From positions 1 to 43,643 of the forward strand of contig JAVCCC010000043.1 in assembly GCA_030765785.1 (NCBI GenBank): a DNA stretch of 43,643 nt. The letters run 5' to 3'. Origin of the DNA: Candidatus Aceula lacicola. Its GTDB lineage: Bacteria; Omnitrophota; Gorgyraeia; Zapsychrales; Aceulaceae. Below are positions 26,539 through 34,680 of the stretch, piece by piece. Under the pieces are notes generated by a model. That model saw only the letters and a list, made by a program, of their open reading frames with translations. It was not told where the DNA came from and did no database searches. Each line of letters begins with the position of its first letter. The first letter of the stretch is position 1. Position numbers and translations under genes: made by a program.

Positions 26539-26545
26539 ATATGTT

Positions 26546-27289
26546 TCAAGACAAAACCATTAACCCAGAATGAGCATGAAGCCATTCCTCGCATTCCTTA
26601 TAATCTGGCAAAACTTTTTGAACGCGATCCCAAAACTTCTTAGAATGATTTGGCGTCTTTAAATGACAAAGTTCGTGGACAACAATGTAATCCATAACTC
26701 GAAAAGGTGCCATCACAATTTTCCAATTCAAATTAATTCGTTTTGTCAAATGATGACAACTGCCCCAAATCTTTTTTTGTGCGCGAACGCTAACTTTACT
26801 AGGGTCTACTTTTAGAAATCGTGCAAAATGAAAAATACGACCTGCCAAGATTTCTCTTGCCTCTTTCTGATACCATCGAATAAATGCCTTCTTAACGGAA
26901 GACTCGATATCTTTTTCTGCCATAGAAGTAGGAACATCCACTTTCCAATAATCCGACAAAAAAGAAATTGATACTTTTTTATTTCGAGTTGGACAATAAG
27001 AAAGTCTGTTCTTTTGGCCTAAAAATAAAAATTCCTCTCCATCGGCAAATGATCGCTTTTCTGATCGAAAATATCGCTTCTGAAATCCTTTAATTTTTTG
27101 CTGAATCCAAAACGCTTTGTCCTGAATAAATTTAATAACCTCTTGCTCATTTGAAAAAGATGGCGCAAAAACACGCACCACTAAATCTTGATCAATTTGA
27201 ATAGCAATAGTTTTTCGTCGAGGAGATCGAACAAAAACATAGGAAAGCGGTCCGGCTGCGGTTACAATTTGACAATTCTTTGTTTTCAC
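26546..27289 (-). CDS. ygjP: YgjP-like zinc metallopeptidase-fold protein (DUF45)
   Basis: A 247-residue DUF45/M48-related protein. The zinc-binding HExxH is His205-Glu206-Leu-Cys-His209 in DYIVVHELCHLKTPNHSKKFW, with the third ligand region NHSKKFW typical of the family. Upstream, WIQQKIKGFQ and WGSCHHLTKRINLNWK are also family hallmarks. E. coli YgjP has been described as acting on UTP, but protease function remains possible. No signal peptide, so cytoplasmic. The gene follows the PilZ/coiled-coil gene by 10 bases. Confidence 0.92.
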   Translation of the reverse strand: MKTKNCQIVTAAGPLSYVFVRSPRRKTIAIQIDQDLVVRVFAPSFSNEQEVIKFIQDKAFWIQQKIKGFQKRYFRSEKRSFADGEEFLFLGQKNRLSYCPTRNKKVSISFLSDYWKVDVPTSMAEKDIESSVKKAFIRWYQKEAREILAGRIFHFARFLKVDPSKVSVRAQKKIWGSCHHLTKRINLNWKIVMAPFRVMDYIVVHELCHLKTPNHSKKFWDRVQKVLPDYKECEEWLHAHSGLMVLS

Positions 27290-27298
27290 GTGACCTAA

Positions 27299-28471
27299 TT
27301 ATTCAAAAAACGAAACATTGATATTAACTTTTTTTACTGGCGTACCAGACAAACCAACTGGAGCACTTACTATTTTTTGCGAAGAAAAAACCTGTCCCTC
27401 TTTTATCATGTACCCCTGATTTCCTTGAGCCAAAGCCAAAGCATCTCTTTGACGCAAGGCTTCTTTTTTTGCCTGTTGCGCTTGCTGCTTTAATGCTGAA
27501 ATCTTTTTATGAGATTCTCGAATTGCTTTTTTATGATCTCGAATATTAACAAGCAATGTTGAATACTTTAGATCCTGCATCTGAATATTTATGTTATCAA
27601 TACGATCTTGATAAACGGATGCCTTTGAAGAAAACAAGTCAGGATTTTCTTGCAATAAAAGATTGATCTCTGTTCTTAAGCCTGCCAATTGCATTTTTAA
27701 ATCATTTCGTTCACCAATTAATACTTTTTTTGAATTATCTAACTCTGCAATGCGCGCTTGTGCCAACGAAGACTTAAGAGTGCTGACTTCTTTTTTTACT
27801 AATTTATTCTCTTCTTGCGTTTGTGTCAGCAAGCTTTCTGTCTGCGTAAGCAAAGCCTTGGTCGTATTATAATTCTTTGTAAGCTCACCAAGCATCAGTT
27901 CCTGCGCTTGATACGCACCTATTGACATGCGATAAAGATCCGCTTGTTTCTTAGAAGATCCAAGCATTAAATGATTCGACTTCTCGATTGTCTTCTGGAT
28001 CGAAGACTGCTGACGCAAAACAACAATGCCCAATCCAACAACAACAATAAAAAGAGTTATGTTTAAAATATCCCCGAATCGATCAAAACGCTCTATTCTT
28101 GAAATACGATCTCCAACTCTTTCTTTCAATCTTTCCATAACCTCAGAAGCGGGATTAATAAATTCAACACCACAAAGTAAACTTTGATTAAAAAAACTTT
28201 TTCGTCTCGACCAAACAATGCGCCCTTGCGTTGGAACAAACTCGCCTTGAGCAGGAGAATCAACATCCAACTGAAGCACTGTGCCGTCTCCAAACGGCTT
28301 CATCGCTTTTGCTTCAATCAAGGCACCCGAGGTGCTGATATCTCTAATTTTACCAATACCCGAAACGTCAGCCCCTGCCATCCACTTGACTGGAAGATGT
28401 TCTTTAACGCGAGACTCTTTTCGAGCTTCCTTGTAAAGTTTTGTTGGAAATCCAAATAAATTGCGAGACAT
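27299..28471 (-). CDS. PilZ-domain membrane protein with a long coiled coil
   Basis: A 390-residue protein from the ATG at 28471, which has AAGGAGG six bases upstream; the frame extends six codons further but without a binding site. Residues ~18-120 form a PilZ domain (RKESRVKEHLPVKWM, IRDISTSGALIEA, GRIVWSRR, CGVEFINP), whose RxxxR and DxSxxG-type motifs usually bind cyclic di-GMP. One membrane helix (~140-160, ILNITLFIVVVGLGIVVL) follows, then ~200 residues rich in heptads (coiled coil) and a short Ser/Val end. PilZ should be cytoplasmic and the coiled coil periplasmic, so it could pass a c-di-GMP signal across the membrane. Function otherwise unknown. It heads the operon running to the phosphorylase-like gene. 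Confidence 0.8.
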   Translation of the reverse strand: MSRNLFGFPTKLYKEARKESRVKEHLPVKWMAGADVSGIGKIRDISTSGALIEAKAMKPFGDGTVLQLDVDSPAQGEFVPTQGRIVWSRRKSFFNQSLLCGVEFINPASEVMERLKERVGDRISRIERFDRFGDILNITLFIVVVGLGIVVLRQQSSIQKTIEKSNHLMLGSSKKQADLYRMSIGAYQAQELMLGELTKNYNTTKALLTQTESLLTQTQEENKLVKKEVSTLKSSLAQARIAELDNSKKVLIGERNDLKMQLAGLRTEINLLLQENPDLFSSKASVYQDRIDNINIQMQDLKYSTLLVNIRDHKKAIRESHKKISALKQQAQQAKKEALRQRDALALAQGNQGYMIKEGQVFSSQKIVSAPVGLSGTPVKKVNINVSFFE

Positions 28472-28514
28472 AGCCCCTCCTTCGAACATACGTATTATCT
28501 ACACATCAAAAATA

Positions 28515-28546
28515 GAAAAAGCAACCCCTTGGCTTTAGGGCTGCTT
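28515..28546 (-). terminator. Intrinsic terminator after the mini-lipoprotein operon
   Basis: On the minus strand AAGCAGCCCT pairs with AGGGGTTGCTT (with wobbles) across a 6-7 base loop and is followed by TTTTT. It lies ~95 bases after the 51-residue lipoprotein gene and 44 bases before the PilZ/coiled-coil gene. Confidence 0.7.
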
Positions 28547-28600
28547 CATTAAATCTTTGTTTATGAGTATACATAGTATATATATTATATTATTATTTAT

Positions 28601-28628
28601 ATTTTAGCACAAATAAACTTTTTGACAA
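28601..28628 (-). promoter_or_regulatory. Candidate promoter upstream of the terminator-like hairpin
   Basis: TTGTCA (28628-28623), 16 bases ending in TGC, TAAAAT (28606-28601): an extended -10 promoter on the minus strand. It would start a transcript ~120 bases before the PilZ/coiled-coil gene that must pass the hairpin at 28515-28546, so that gene may be attenuated, or this site may be chance in AT-rich DNA. Confidence 0.35.
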
Positions 28629-28640
28629 TAAAGGTTTCAA

Positions 28641-28796
28641 TTACCAGCGAACCGTTACAGCGTCCTTTTTCTCTACCTCACGTATTTCCTGCTGTCGTTC
28701 ATTATATTTTTCTTGAAGATCATAATCTTCTTGTGTATAGGCGCACCCTGAGATTAAAAATAAAATAAAAATTAGTAAAAATCTTTTTATATTCAT
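28641..28796 (-). CDS. Small lipoprotein, 51 residues
   Basis: A short gene that a 60-residue cutoff would miss. It reads MNIKRFLLIFILFLISGCAY, a textbook lipoprotein signal with lipobox Leu-Ile-Ser-Gly-Cys18, then a charged helical tail rich in Glu, Lys, Gln and Arg ending AVTVRW. The mature peptide would be only 34 residues, anchored by lipid. The ATG follows the nuclease-like gene's stop by 11 bases, with AAGAGAA between them, so it closes that operon; a terminator follows at 28515-28546. Similar tiny lipoproteins are often outer-membrane tethers or entry-exclusion-type factors; I recognise no family. Confidence 0.75.
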   Translation of the reverse strand: MNIKRFLLIFILFLISGCAYTQEDYDLQEKYNERQQEIREVEKKDAVTVRW

Positions 28797-28807
28797 AATA
28801 AATTCTC

Positions 28808-29605
28808 TTAAAACAAAAGCTGCTGTTCTTCTTTTCGAATAACTTTTTGGTTCTTTAGATCATCAATAGATTTATAATACTGACAATATTCACAATTTTC
28901 GGAAAATTCTGGCGGGTGGTCGCTGCGCAAACAATCATAAGCTTTTTGAATAATATCATCAACCCATGTGTCGTCACCAATATAACCCAAAATTTCAATA
29001 CCAAAATCCAAGCGCCCATCAAAAGACTTTCGATTCTTATCAGCATTGCAATAAACAAAATAACCAGTATTAGAAACGTTGAGGCTTTGTTTTCGTAAAA
29101 GCCATTGATAAATTTCCATTTGGCGCTTGTATGCCTGACGATACTCGCTATTTAGTGAAATCTTTCCATTCGTACTTGTTGCTTTATAATCAACAACAAA
29201 CAATTCGCCATTTGGATTTATCCAAATATCATCAACAGCACCAAAAATAATTAAATTTCTTGTCTCATCGTGGTATCGAACACCTTTAAAATTCTCACGC
29301 CACTCATTCATGCTCTGATGCGAAAATGGAATTGCATCGATTCTATATTTCTGCATCAAAGGATGTGCCATTTTCTCTCGTCTATAAGAATCAAATTCTT
29401 TTTTTAAAAGTTCATCAACTGTACTGTTAAGAGTAAACGCCGGCATGCTCGGATGATCAATTCCAAGACGACGGTCTAGATAAAAACATCGAGGACATTT
29501 TACAAAATTCTCTAATCGGGAACGACTCAAACGAAACGGAGTCTTAGATTGCGGATTAAATAAATTTCTTGATCTCTTATATTCTTTTCTTCGTTCCATT
29601 GTCAT
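28808..29605 (-). CDS. PD-(D/E)XK nuclease-family protein with paired cysteines (Cas4/RecB-nuclease-like)
   Basis: A 265-residue protein with RecB-type nuclease hallmarks: GAVDDIW (Asp125/Asp126), VVDYKAT with Asp139 and Lys141 (the D-x-K core), and a QAYKRQMEIYQWLL helix (Q-x-x-x-Y type). An N-terminal CPRC (Cys37, Cys40) and a C-terminal CEYC (Cys238, Cys241) could hold an iron-sulfur cluster or zinc as in Cas4/AddB, although Cas4 usually has one Cys first and three last. No CRISPR array or cas genes are present, nor a helicase. It overlaps the AsmA stop (TAATG). Reaction on DNA or RNA is expected but unproven. Confidence 0.82.
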   Translation of the reverse strand: MTMERRKEYKRSRNLFNPQSKTPFRLSRSRLENFVKCPRCFYLDRRLGIDHPSMPAFTLNSTVDELLKKEFDSYRREKMAHPLMQKYRIDAIPFSHQSMNEWRENFKGVRYHDETRNLIIFGAVDDIWINPNGELFVVDYKATSTNGKISLNSEYRQAYKRQMEIYQWLLRKQSLNVSNTGYFVYCNADKNRKSFDGRLDFGIEILGYIGDDTWVDDIIQKAYDCLRSDHPPEFSENCEYCQYYKSIDDLKNQKVIRKEEQQLLF

Positions 29606-31470
29606 TACTTAAAAATCATATCTAAGACGTTTCCAATAACTTGTTCTTCAGCAGAAGGCTTCTGTTGTGACCTAGGTTCACCTTGATCCGAATCGGAAGG
29701 CTCATCAAATCCATTTCCTATCTTTAAAACTTTGCCCAAAACTTTTCTAAGCTCCTCTTTTCCTTTGCCTTTCAAAACTTTTGTCCCAAGATGTCCTATA
29801 TCAGGAAGATAAATAAGCTTATCTGGAACTTTTCCTGTAATCATCACAGGGATAGCAATTTCTTTATTTTCATCCATCAAAAAACTAAACTCTTCTGTAG
29901 AATCAACCATGCTTTTTGACAAATCTTGTGAAATAACAATGTTCGCATGAATATCTGCATTTAGATCAAAATCAAGAGTTCCCTTTCCTTCTAACCGAAA
30001 AGCATCAGTCGAAACATTCATGCTATCAAGATAAATTTTATTATTTTCAACATAAGAACTAAGCGTTACGTCGGTCAACGGCGTATCTTTCTGTTTTAAT
30101 TTTTCTTTATACTTCTCAGGAAGATTTTGCTCTAGCTTCTCAACTAGATCAGGAACAAAATTAAGTTTACTCAAAACAACTTCCAAAACATTGATATTTT
30201 CAAGCTTTCCCTCTTTAAGAGTCAAGCTCTGCCGCCCCATCTGCGGTTGAAAAGATAGTAATGATAAAAATCCCTTTCCTTCAATTTCTGCAGAAATCGA
30301 CAAGAGTCCCAATAATTTTATGTCTTGAAAATCTTGATTAATCGCTTTTCCTAAATCAATATCCGAGACATTTAAAGAAATATCATACTGTTGATTATTC
30401 TGATACCCTAGCACAGAACCCTTAGCAGAAATCTTTCCCCCTCCTAAATTCGCTGAAACATTTTCAATAGAAATATTATTTTCCTTAACTTCACCACTTG
30501 CAGCCATAGAGCTTAAAGGCTCTCTTAAACGAGCACTTTCAACTCTTCCATTCTCAAGGCTTCCTTTTAAATAAACAATATTTACATTTTCAGGACCCAA
30601 TTCCATTAAATCAATTTTACAAGACAAAACTCCTTGCGGACTTTTTATAAGCTCAACCTGACTCATAGCAGGTACCATTTCCACAATCTTTTCTGGATTA
30701 AGTGATGCAAGATTCAACGCAACATTTGTATCTCTAAAATAAACAACTGGTTTTTTAAGATCTATCTTTATTTTTCCATCAACCTTTACATTCTTCTCGC
30801 CGGAGAATATCGCTAATTCCAAAACAAAATCAAAAGCATTCGTTAAAGAGAAATTATTAATCCCGAGAGATATCTTTGATACTTTGGTCGCCACAGACTT
30901 GCCACCCATGTCATCAGCAAAGCTTAAGGTTCCATTCTTAACTGCTGCATGTTTTATCAAAACCAACGGCAGAGCAGCTACTGATGAAAGATCAGGAACA
31001 GACTCCGTATCGGTTGAAACAGTTTTCGTCTTTGCCGATTCTGAAGATGAATCTAAGAATTTAAACGTCTGAAAATTGAAAACACCTTGCGCGTTTCGAA
31101 TAATTGAAATAGACGGATCAACGAACTCAATACTAGATACAAAAACTTGTCGCTTCGATATCGTTGGGATCAAATCAAGACCAAGTCGTGCCTGCGAAAC
31201 CGAAAAGAAGTTTTCTTTCGAAAAAGATGGATCATCTAAAACTTGAAAATCTTCTATCGAAACTATCAAACCATCTGCAATAGAAAATGAAAGCGCCAAA
31301 TCCTTTAACAAAACCTGTCTTCCAAGAACATCTTGAGCTTGCGAGACAATCTGAGGCTGAAACTTTTTTATATCGAATGTATTTACAAAAATAATAATTC
31401 CAGAAAAAATAAGAACAATGAGAACAAGAACAACGGCAACAATAATTAATAAAACTTTTGGTATTTTCAT
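29605..31470 (-). CDS. AsmA-family envelope protein
   Basis: A 621-residue AsmA-like protein: N-terminal membrane helix (residues ~5-30), then NTFDIKKFQPQIVSQAQDVLGRQVLL, the standard AsmA opening, and a long, largely beta-strand periplasmic domain (SIEDFQVLDDPSFSKENFFSVSQARLGLDL). A Pro/Gln/Ser-rich stretch leads to the short C-terminus. AsmA proteins are relatives of bridge-like lipid transfer proteins and affect outer-membrane lipid balance. It overlaps the preceding gene by 4 bases (ATGA) and the next by one base, so translation is coupled across three genes. Confidence 0.9.
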   Translation of the reverse strand: MKIPKVLLIIVAVVLVLIVLIFSGIIIFVNTFDIKKFQPQIVSQAQDVLGRQVLLKDLALSFSIADGLIVSIEDFQVLDDPSFSKENFFSVSQARLGLDLIPTISKRQVFVSSIEFVDPSISIIRNAQGVFNFQTFKFLDSSSESAKTKTVSTDTESVPDLSSVAALPLVLIKHAAVKNGTLSFADDMGGKSVATKVSKISLGINNFSLTNAFDFVLELAIFSGEKNVKVDGKIKIDLKKPVVYFRDTNVALNLASLNPEKIVEMVPAMSQVELIKSPQGVLSCKIDLMELGPENVNIVYLKGSLENGRVESARLREPLSSMAASGEVKENNISIENVSANLGGGKISAKGSVLGYQNNQQYDISLNVSDIDLGKAINQDFQDIKLLGLLSISAEIEGKGFLSLLSFQPQMGRQSLTLKEGKLENINVLEVVLSKLNFVPDLVEKLEQNLPEKYKEKLKQKDTPLTDVTLSSYVENNKIYLDSMNVSTDAFRLEGKGTLDFDLNADIHANIVISQDLSKSMVDSTEEFSFLMDENKEIAIPVMITGKVPDKLIYLPDIGHLGTKVLKGKGKEELRKVLGKVLKIGNGFDEPSDSDQGEPRSQQKPSAEEQVIGNVLDMIFK

Positions 31471-32729
31471 TTTTTATGTACCTCAAATGGGTTAAATTCT
31501 TTCTCAGCAAAAAGTCTCCAACATGTTCCGGCTAAAGATCCTGCGAGCTTGTTTTGATTTCCCCCTGTAGGCGTCCTCCACCATGGCGCAAAAGGAAAAA
31601 CCTGTTCAGATGACTTTGTTGCATACGGATAAGCAATGCGTTCCCTAACATAAGGCAAAGCTTTCTTGTCTAAATTATCTAAAATTCTTTTTGCCCTGCT
31701 TGCATATTTATCAAAACGTCTTTTCTCTTCTTCTTTTCCGCTTAAAGAATAAAGATGCTTATAATAATCAGCTGCTTTAAGATAGCTAATGGCTATCATT
31801 GAAGACCACTCAATCGAAATCATCGGTTCTCGCTCAAAGGTCTCTTTTGATTCAAAATCCGTAAAATCATATCCAGCGATTTCATCAGACTCAATATAAA
31901 AATTACTTTCAACAATATCAAGCGCCTCGTCAACACTAAGCCCAAGATCTATCTGAAACTCTTCAGGGCTAAAGGCCAAAATAGAAAAAGCTAATACATC
32001 AGACGCCATAATATCCGTATCTGGCCCTATAGGAATACGCGGTTTTTGTGAAAAAATCTTCTTTCTTAAGAAGCTAACAATCCCAAATTTTTCTTTGGAG
32101 AAAAGATTCTGATCAAATTTATTTAAAAATTTCTTCTGCAAAAAATTAAAGACAACATACGCATCGATATTATTTTCTGCCGACAAAACATGTTTCCAAT
32201 CCGCCGCCCAATCCATAAAAGGTCCCATCACAATCCCGCCATCAATATGATTAAGCTCTACTGCCCACATGGCAATCTTATACGCAAGATCCGTATATTT
32301 CCGCTTTCCTGTAAAAGCATCATGCTGAAGACAAGCGATAGCAATCCACATATTTGGGCCTAAATGCACTGTTGACTCAATGCCTCGCCCACCTGTCTGA
32401 GTCTCAAAGAAATTTGGATATCCAAGACCATTCCAATGTGCCTTAAAAAAATCTAAAATTTTAGCAGCGGATTTATAATCATCCAGTAACAAAAAGGCAA
32501 TCGCCGTTAAAGCTTGGTCATAGGTCGAAGACTGATTATGCAATTGCCTATCAAATGTATTGCTAAAACTTTTTGCAAGTCCACTTTTAAAATTTTGTTG
32601 AGACAATAAATAACGATGCACTTTTTCTGTATCAAGATTTTCCGCATACAAACTTTTTTGAAAATAAAAAACAATAAAAAAAAGTAAAATAAAGAAAAAA
32701 ATTCTTCTAAGAATATTTATAAATTTCAT
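31467..32729 (-). CDS. Exported helical-barrel protein (six-hairpin glycosidase-like), function unknown
   Basis: A 420-residue exported protein. The signal peptide (residues 1-29, FFFILLFFIVFYF, cut near YAE) is followed by regularly spaced helices with repeated patterns: STYDQALTAIAFLLLDDYKSAAKILDFF, GPNMWIAIACLQHD, YKIAMWAVEL, IEWSSMIAISYLKAADYY. This spacing, with aromatic-rich GPFMDWAADWKH and FAPWWRTPTGGNQNKLAG, suggests an (alpha/alpha)6 toroid as found in glycoside hydrolases and polysaccharide lyases. I see no established catalytic motif and do not recognise a family. It sits between the MEMO-AMMECR1 gene (10 bases) and AsmA (overlap). Acting on a surface polysaccharide is a reasonable but unproven idea. 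Confidence 0.65.
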   Translation of the reverse strand: MKFINILRRIFFFILLFFIVFYFQKSLYAENLDTEKVHRYLLSQQNFKSGLAKSFSNTFDRQLHNQSSTYDQALTAIAFLLLDDYKSAAKILDFFKAHWNGLGYPNFFETQTGGRGIESTVHLGPNMWIAIACLQHDAFTGKRKYTDLAYKIAMWAVELNHIDGGIVMGPFMDWAADWKHVLSAENNIDAYVVFNFLQKKFLNKFDQNLFSKEKFGIVSFLRKKIFSQKPRIPIGPDTDIMASDVLAFSILAFSPEEFQIDLGLSVDEALDIVESNFYIESDEIAGYDFTDFESKETFEREPMISIEWSSMIAISYLKAADYYKHLYSLSGKEEEKRRFDKYASRAKRILDNLDKKALPYVRERIAYPYATKSSEQVFPFAPWWRTPTGGNQNKLAGSLAGTCWRLFAEKEFNPFEVHKK

Positions 32730-32738
32730 TGTAGCGGT

Positions 32739-34223
32739 TTAAAAATCCTTTTCCGAGAAAACCTGTGCAGAAAAAATTTCCAAAGTAATAGAAGGGTCTT
32801 TCCATGCATCCGCAGGTAGCCCTGCTTTATGCGCGCATAAATAAGACAAGAATTGTTCGCGATTCCATCCTTGCTCAGTTGCAACCTGTGGTAAAAATAA
32901 TCCTCTATGAGCTGAATCCTTGGTCACAATAACACCGTGAACACCAAGCTCAATTTCTTCTGAATCACTAATCTTCCATGGCTTCGATAAAACAGAAACC
33001 TCAATCTCCAAATCTTCCAGCTCTTTTTTGCTAACAGGAGGAAAGCGCGGATCTTGCGAACAAGACGCAATCGCCATATCTCGAACTGTTTTATAAAGCG
33101 GTCCTCGACCTAAAATATTTCCAATGCATCCTCTTAAATTCCCATCTTTGTGAATTGTAACAAACGCTCCTTCTTCTTTTAAAAATCGCTCATCATCCTC
33201 ACTAACATCCAAAATATTTTCATTCTCAACATATTCTTTTATTGTTTTCGTTGCAATCTCAATCAAACGTTTTTTTTGCACATCACTCAAAAGAATTGTT
33301 TTATCATTGTCTTCACTCAGCTTATCTTGTTTATAAAAAACAGCTGATAAATATCCGACAACAGCACTTTTATCCCCAGTCACATCTCCTGAATCAGCAT
33401 ACTTCAAGATTGAAACATCAAGATTTCTTTTTTGAGCATATAAAAGAGCAGCTGAAACAGAAAAAACACCACACAACTCAGACAAGCCTTTCGAACATCT
33501 CTCCAGCAACTCTCGTGCATCTAAATCTTTAATAAACGAGATAGTTTTGTCATCCATATTCTTTGCTATTTTCGCATTATGATAATGCGACATGTCTGTG
33601 CTGACGACAATCAAAACATCCTCTCGGTCACCGATAATTTCATCCAATGATGATGCAAAACTTTCACATTGATCGTAATCGATCTGTCCAACAATCACAG
33701 GAACGATTCTAAAATCTTTAAAAGTTCTTTGCAAAAAAGGAATCTGAACTTCGAGCGAATGTTCTTTAACAAAAACTTCCGGAATAAAATTGACATTCTT
33801 ATTCTTCTCAATAAGCTTATTAGTAAAATCTTCATCTACCGCAACCAACCCTAGAGGCGTTTCAAATGCACCCTTTGCCCAAACAGATACCCCTGAAAAT
33901 TTAAAATGATGAGTTGGAGCCAAGACCACGATTGTAGAATATTTTTGTTTTTTTGCTGCCTTATATCCATAAGCAGCAACTAGCCCAGAATAAATATATC
34001 CAGCATGGGGAGAAATAATAATTTTTATCTTTTCATTTATTAAATCAGATTTTGCCTGCAAAAAGAATTCATCAATTTGAGAAACAAGCTGAGCCTTGTC
34101 GGAAGGATAAAACTGCCCGCTAACATTTGGAGCTTTAATAAAGTTCTGACTATTGGCATTAGCGCACATAGAGATAATAGTGATGATAACAGTAAAGAAA
34201 TAACGAAAATGTAAAGCCTTCAC
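32739..34223 (-). CDS. Exported MEMO-AMMECR1 fusion (AmmeMemoRadiSam proteins B and A)
   Basis: A 494-residue two-domain protein. Residues ~28-295 are a MEMO1-like domain: SPHAGYIYSG (His73), APTHHF (His105/106) and LCGVFSV (Cys251), matching the His/His/Cys metal ligands of MEMO. Residues ~315-490 are AMMECR1: GAFVTIHKDGNLRGCIGN (Cys366), QDPRFPPVSKKEL and TEQGWNREQFLSYLCAHKAGL. In many genomes the two are separate or joined and stand beside a radical SAM gene; none is here. Unusually, a hydrophobic N-terminus (YFFTVIITIISMCANANS) looks like a signal peptide, implying export. Start is GTG with AAGGA six bases upstream. The family's reaction is unsettled; metal-dependent copper or dioxygenase-type chemistry has been proposed. 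Confidence 0.92.
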   Translation of the reverse strand: MKALHFRYFFTVIITIISMCANANSQNFIKAPNVSGQFYPSDKAQLVSQIDEFFLQAKSDLINEKIKIIISPHAGYIYSGLVAAYGYKAAKKQKYSTIVVLAPTHHFKFSGVSVWAKGAFETPLGLVAVDEDFTNKLIEKNKNVNFIPEVFVKEHSLEVQIPFLQRTFKDFRIVPVIVGQIDYDQCESFASSLDEIIGDREDVLIVVSTDMSHYHNAKIAKNMDDKTISFIKDLDARELLERCSKGLSELCGVFSVSAALLYAQKRNLDVSILKYADSGDVTGDKSAVVGYLSAVFYKQDKLSEDNDKTILLSDVQKKRLIEIATKTIKEYVENENILDVSEDDERFLKEEGAFVTIHKDGNLRGCIGNILGRGPLYKTVRDMAIASCSQDPRFPPVSKKELEDLEIEVSVLSKPWKISDSEEIELGVHGVIVTKDSAHRGLFLPQVATEQGWNREQFLSYLCAHKAGLPADAWKDPSITLEIFSAQVFSEKDF

Positions 34224-34257
34224 GGAAGTCCTTTGGATATTTGGAGGCTTGAGAGTT

Positions 34258-34629
34258 TTACTCTATCTTATTTTGATCTTTATTTTCTTCTAAAAAAGTA
34301 AGCATTTGCTGCGAATAAAAATCCATAAATTTCTTCCCGTCTTCTGATTTTGTATCTGCAAGCCTAACGCCGATTTCATACTCTTCCTCGACTTCGATAT
34401 ATTTTACCCAAGCAACCTTTGCGGCTAAAAGCACTTTTTCTGAATCAGGAAGTCCAACAAAAAGATGAATTTCTTCTCCAACACTTGCCTTGTCTTTGAT
34501 GCAAAAACGCATACCATTGCCGCTAACATCCAAACTAGCTGTCATGACTGGCTGATCCTGAAAAGCAGCAAGCTTATATTCCACAGGTAAAATCATTGAA
34601 AAACGTTTATATGATCTTCTGTCGTCCAT
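34258..34629 (-). CDS. Single-domain PilZ protein
   Basis: A 123-residue PilZ domain protein from the ATG at 34629, which has AAAGGAG four bases upstream. The open frame runs on to a TTG at 34680, but that stretch lies in the upstream terminator and promoter, so the longer start is wrong. MDDRRSYKRFSMILPVEYKL has the basic R-x-x-x-R-type motif and DVSGNGMRFCI the D-x-S-x-x-G motif; VKYIEVEEEYEIGVRL is the closing strand. All parts for cyclic di-GMP binding are present. It is the first gene of an operon with the MEMO-AMMECR1 gene (34 bases on), so c-di-GMP may control these envelope proteins; that is inference. Confidence 0.88.
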   Translation of the reverse strand: MDDRRSYKRFSMILPVEYKLAAFQDQPVMTASLDVSGNGMRFCIKDKASVGEEIHLFVGLPDSEKVLLAAKVAWVKYIEVEEEYEIGVRLADTKSEDGKKFMDFYSQQMLTFLEENKDQNKIE

Positions 34630-34651
34630 ACGTCTCCTTTTATCTCTTTTA

Positions 34652-34680
34652 TGAATACCACTAAAAAGCCCCTGTGTCAA
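34652..34680 (-). promoter_or_regulatory. Promoter of the PilZ-MEMO operon nested in a terminator
   Basis: On the minus strand a perfect TTGACA (34680-34675), 17 bases ending in TGG, and TATTCA (34657-34652). The -10 is poor but has the extended TGn. The -35 sits inside the hairpin of the terminator that ends the giant gene. Expected start is ~16 bases before the PilZ ATG. Confidence 0.5.

Noticed and set aside
28808-29605. A CRISPR-Cas locus around the Cas4-like protein
   Set aside because: No repeat-spacer array and no other cas gene are in the window; the cysteine arrangement also differs from Cas4.
34630-34680. N-terminal extension of the PilZ gene to a TTG
   Set aside because: The extra 17 codons lie in the terminator/promoter element and an ATG with a strong binding site follows at 34629.
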